NCBI GenBank assembly: GCA_050084985.1
Contig: JBITNC010000001.1
Location: forward strand, 152,272,001 to 152,336,000
Origin: Nageia nagi
Lineage: Eukaryota > Pinophyta
Reading direction: 5' to 3'
Length of the DNA stretch: 64,000 bases
The position numbers and the translations under genes are program-made. A model generated the notes under the pieces. It searched no databases. It was not told the origin of the DNA and worked only from the letters and a program-made list of their open reading frames with translations. Below, in pieces: positions 61,549 through 64,000 of the stretch (the first letter of the stretch is position 1; each line of letters opens with the position of its first letter).

Positions 61549-62308
61549 TGTAACGTCACTAAATTATTCTTATCCCAAAATTATTAATGAACAAGCAATA
61601 ATTCAGGAAATGATCAAGAATCAACAATTACACCACAAAAATATCCCACGTATAAGCCAAGGTGAGAGAAATGTCAACGTCTCAATATTAAGCATGAAAT
61701 GATCAAGATACAACCAAATAGGCCCAAAGCGTCTAGCTCAACGGAGCAAACCTAGTGCATGCACTCTCCAAATACTTTTGGAAGCTGACTTCACACTCTA
61801 GGGCCTTCAACCCCTAGGTTTAGTTGTAAGTCTAGATGGTCGAAGGGTTTTCGTCCTTAGCCAATAGCCTAGTGAGGGCTATGTCCCACTATGCTCTTCT
61901 CCACACTAGGTTTTCGTCCAACGAGAGACCCAAGAGATGGTGCTGCCACTCCGAAGATAGAAGATATCAAACAATGCTCAAGATCCCCCCAATGTTGCAC
62001 TAGCCAAATATATAAGAATCCCTCAAGGTTGGGCATCCACACACCCCTCAAGGAGACGTCATGCTTGGGCGTCCAAATTGTGCCTCGAAATCAATCAAAA
62101 TCATGCATTATGCCTTGGGATTCGTATCATCTCCTAATCTATACTTAGGAGGGAGATGTCCCACTTTGGAGCTCACAATTGGTCCATGGGACCCATATGT
62201 CTCCTATCCCAAGTTATAATGATGCCTAAGTACACATGCAACAAATAAATAAACACTCCTAACTACGAAAGTACTCCTAAAAGGGACAATTTATAAAAGT
62301 GGATGTTA
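61549..62308 (-). repeat. LTR of a second, related Gypsy-like element
   Basis: It starts TGTAACGTCAC and ends near GTGGATGTTATGG, imperfect inverses. It shares GGGTTTTCGTCC and GTTTTCGTCCAACGAGAG strings with the LTR at 58,887. On its right, minus-strand text KQFGKRGP parallels DKQFGRAG beside the first LTR. Confidence 0.5.
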
Positions 62309-62990
62309 TGGTCCTCTCTTCCCGAATTGCTTGACCCCAATCAATGTTATATTGTTGCATACCATCAACTTTGCAAGGTGATGAAGTTTTGTCTTCAATA
62401 CTTCATTGGCAACATCAAGATCCATACATGTTGTGATTGTGTTCTGAAGTACCATCTTTAGCATGTCATCTTCGTTCATCATGTTCTTCATATGAGCATA
62501 TATGAAATCTACTAACTCATTATTCTTGAACTTGGCTTTGATGCAGTATTGATCACAATCTGAAAATGCAAGGGAAGTAATGACTTGAAAGATCCCTTAA
62601 TAATCTCAAGTGTAAATTACCCAAATAATTATCAAATAATAACAAACTACACCCTTAAATATGCCACGTCTGGACTAGGGCATCAAACACATGCAAAAAC
62701 AAGCCAGGAATGCTAACGATCCACTTAACAAGCAAGAATATCACCCAAATGCCCAATGTAATGCACAATGAGAAAAGATTGCACCAAACACACACAATTA
62801 TGAGACAAGAATGAGATCCAAGTATGCCACGGCTTCAATTAGCAACATAATGATGAGTACAATACTGAACTGGTCCAAGAGGGCTCAACGTTGGCCACCA
62901 AGGAGCCAACTAGGTCATACGGATATACAAATATGATCACTGCTGGAACAATGGATGGGAAAACTACACTCCCTCAAGATCTGAATCCTC
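62309..62990 (-). mobile_element. Interior remnant beside the second Gypsy-like LTR
   Basis: Minus-strand text LDVANEVLKTKLHHLAK to KQFGKRGP at 62,491-62,306 is the only protein-like part. The remainder to 62,990 is unrecognised. Confidence 0.35.
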
Positions 62991-63009
62991 CCGAGTCTCG
63001 GTACGCAAT

Positions 63010-63258
63010 GATAGGGTCAACATTGCTTGTTGGAATTGTAATGGTACAATGTGGTCCTCATCGGGCACCTTCCAGGATGTGGTATCTTCTCGAGACCTTA
63101 TCTTTCTTATAGAGACCCATGAGAGCCCCGAACGAGCACTCCCTTGCATCACAGGTTTCTATTGGCTTTCGGCATTCAGATAGGACACTCGACGCACAGG
63201 AGGGGTTCGTGGTTCAAGAGGCGTAGCTTGCCTCATTGTTTTCGCATCTCCCTACTGT
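63010..63258 (+). mobile_element. 5' fragment of a LINE, endonuclease start only
   Basis: VNIACWNCNGTMWSSS at 63,016, then DLIFLIETHESPERALP, is the N-terminus of an AP-endonuclease domain. It aligns with 49,225-49,330 of the larger LINE ([24 protein letters not shown]). It is cut off near 63,258. Confidence 0.65.
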
Positions 63259-63281
63259 CAGCAAACCCCCACTCACGATTC

Positions 63282-64000
63282 ATGTGGATCCTGATCCATA
63301 GCATATAAGATTAAAATTTCAATTTAACCTTTTCTTAGGATCAATTCACACTTAAAACAATTAAGTGCTTGTAAAGTAAAATCAAGATCAAATTTGTAAA
63401 CACAGAGAAGAGAAAAGCATTCACCATAAAAAGAGACAAGCAAAATTATCCTGGTTCACCCAGTGTGGGCTACATCCAGCTCAAAAGCTCTCTACTATCA
63501 GTGGGTGGAATCACTTTACAAGGCCTCCATGGTCCTTCAAAACCTCCTCTCACATTCACAACACACTCACAGCTCTGAAAATCACAACAAGAACTGAAAA
63601 CAACTTTCTTGAAATCCTCCTCTCCTCTCACGTCCAATTTGCTCCCCTTTTATACAATTTTGGGGGCTAAAATTGGAGAGTATTACAACTAGGAAATTTG
63701 ATACAAAACCTATTTTCAGATACCCATTAACCTCCTTGGTCTTCCTGTCAAATTTGGGCTCAAATGGTTGTAAAACTCTCCCCAAAATGAACTCTAAAAT
63801 CGAAATAATACGCTCACTAGATTGTTTCAGGCTTACAGAATTAACTCAGCCTAATAATAGGACCTTAGGCGAATTAAAATCACCATAAACCTTTGAAAAC
63901 ACCAAAAATACATTAAAAAAACCTAACATTGGGCGGGTGCACTATGGTGACGACACATGGCGCGCTTAGAGGAAGTCAACCTCCTGTTGACTGGCGGCTG
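63282..64000. repeat. LTR-like sequence at the right edge
   Basis: It contains CCTGGTTCACCCAGTGTGGG (63,450), matching 50,444-50,463, and similar flanking order (GTGGATCC start, CACCATAAA-like before it, ACTATCAGTGGGTGG after). It runs into the window edge, so its full extent is unknown. Confidence 0.4.

Noticed and set aside
1-64000. tRNA, rRNA, snRNA or microRNA genes
   Set aside because: No cloverleaf, conserved rRNA block or long clean stem was seen on reading; a covariance-model search would be needed to exclude small ones.

Overview
The window is plant nuclear DNA from a large, repeat-rich genome, most likely a gymnosperm. The evidence is a cycloartenol-synthase-type oxidosqualene cyclase gene with a coding intron of about 26 kb, surrounded and invaded by decayed Copia, Gypsy-like, LINE and hAT elements. 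There is no prokaryotic feature. The species cannot be named from the sequence.

Bases 1-22,016 are almost entirely one lineage of Copia LTR retrotransposons. A degraded forward copy runs 1135-8637. A much younger reverse copy, here called element A (12,285-21,231), has near-identical LTRs and a perfect 5-bp target duplication (CCAAA). A inserted into the leader of an older reverse copy (element B), whose 5' LTR is 21,519-22,016. The leader of A carries an antisense fragment of a host DHHC palmitoyltransferase gene (about 19,208-19,770), a clear gene capture. Short tandem repeats, including a 19-bp self-complementary minisatellite at 362-665, lie between these elements.

Bases 22,017-28,800 hold a truncated Copia element of another lineage (24,161-25,720), AT-rich DNA with nothing recognisable, and a decayed hAT transposase (26,694-28,150, minus).

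Bases 28,805-64,000 are the host gene on the plus strand: a TATA-like box, a 5'UTR exon, a 987-bp 5'UTR intron built of five degenerate repeats, then five coding exons at 29,989-30,186, 56,401-56,586, 57,001-57,090, 57,356-57,553 and 57,643-57,727. The first coding intron (26.2 kb) holds two decayed DUF659-type hAT elements in opposite orientation. It also holds a higher-order tandem repeat next to an LTR-like promoter and an unusual coiled-coil pseudo-ORF (40.0-44.4 kb), and a LINE split by an LTR-like insertion (48.8-53.5 kb). The gene runs off the right edge: exon 6 is absent, so the next intron exceeds 6.2 kb. That intron contains two related Gypsy-like LTRs, a second LINE fragment and an LTR-like sequence at the edge.

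The only functional host gene I can support is the cyclase, which makes the first committed ring product of plant sterol synthesis. Everything else recognisable is a mobile element, a captured fragment or a repeat. Boundaries of old elements are approximate and were judged by eye.
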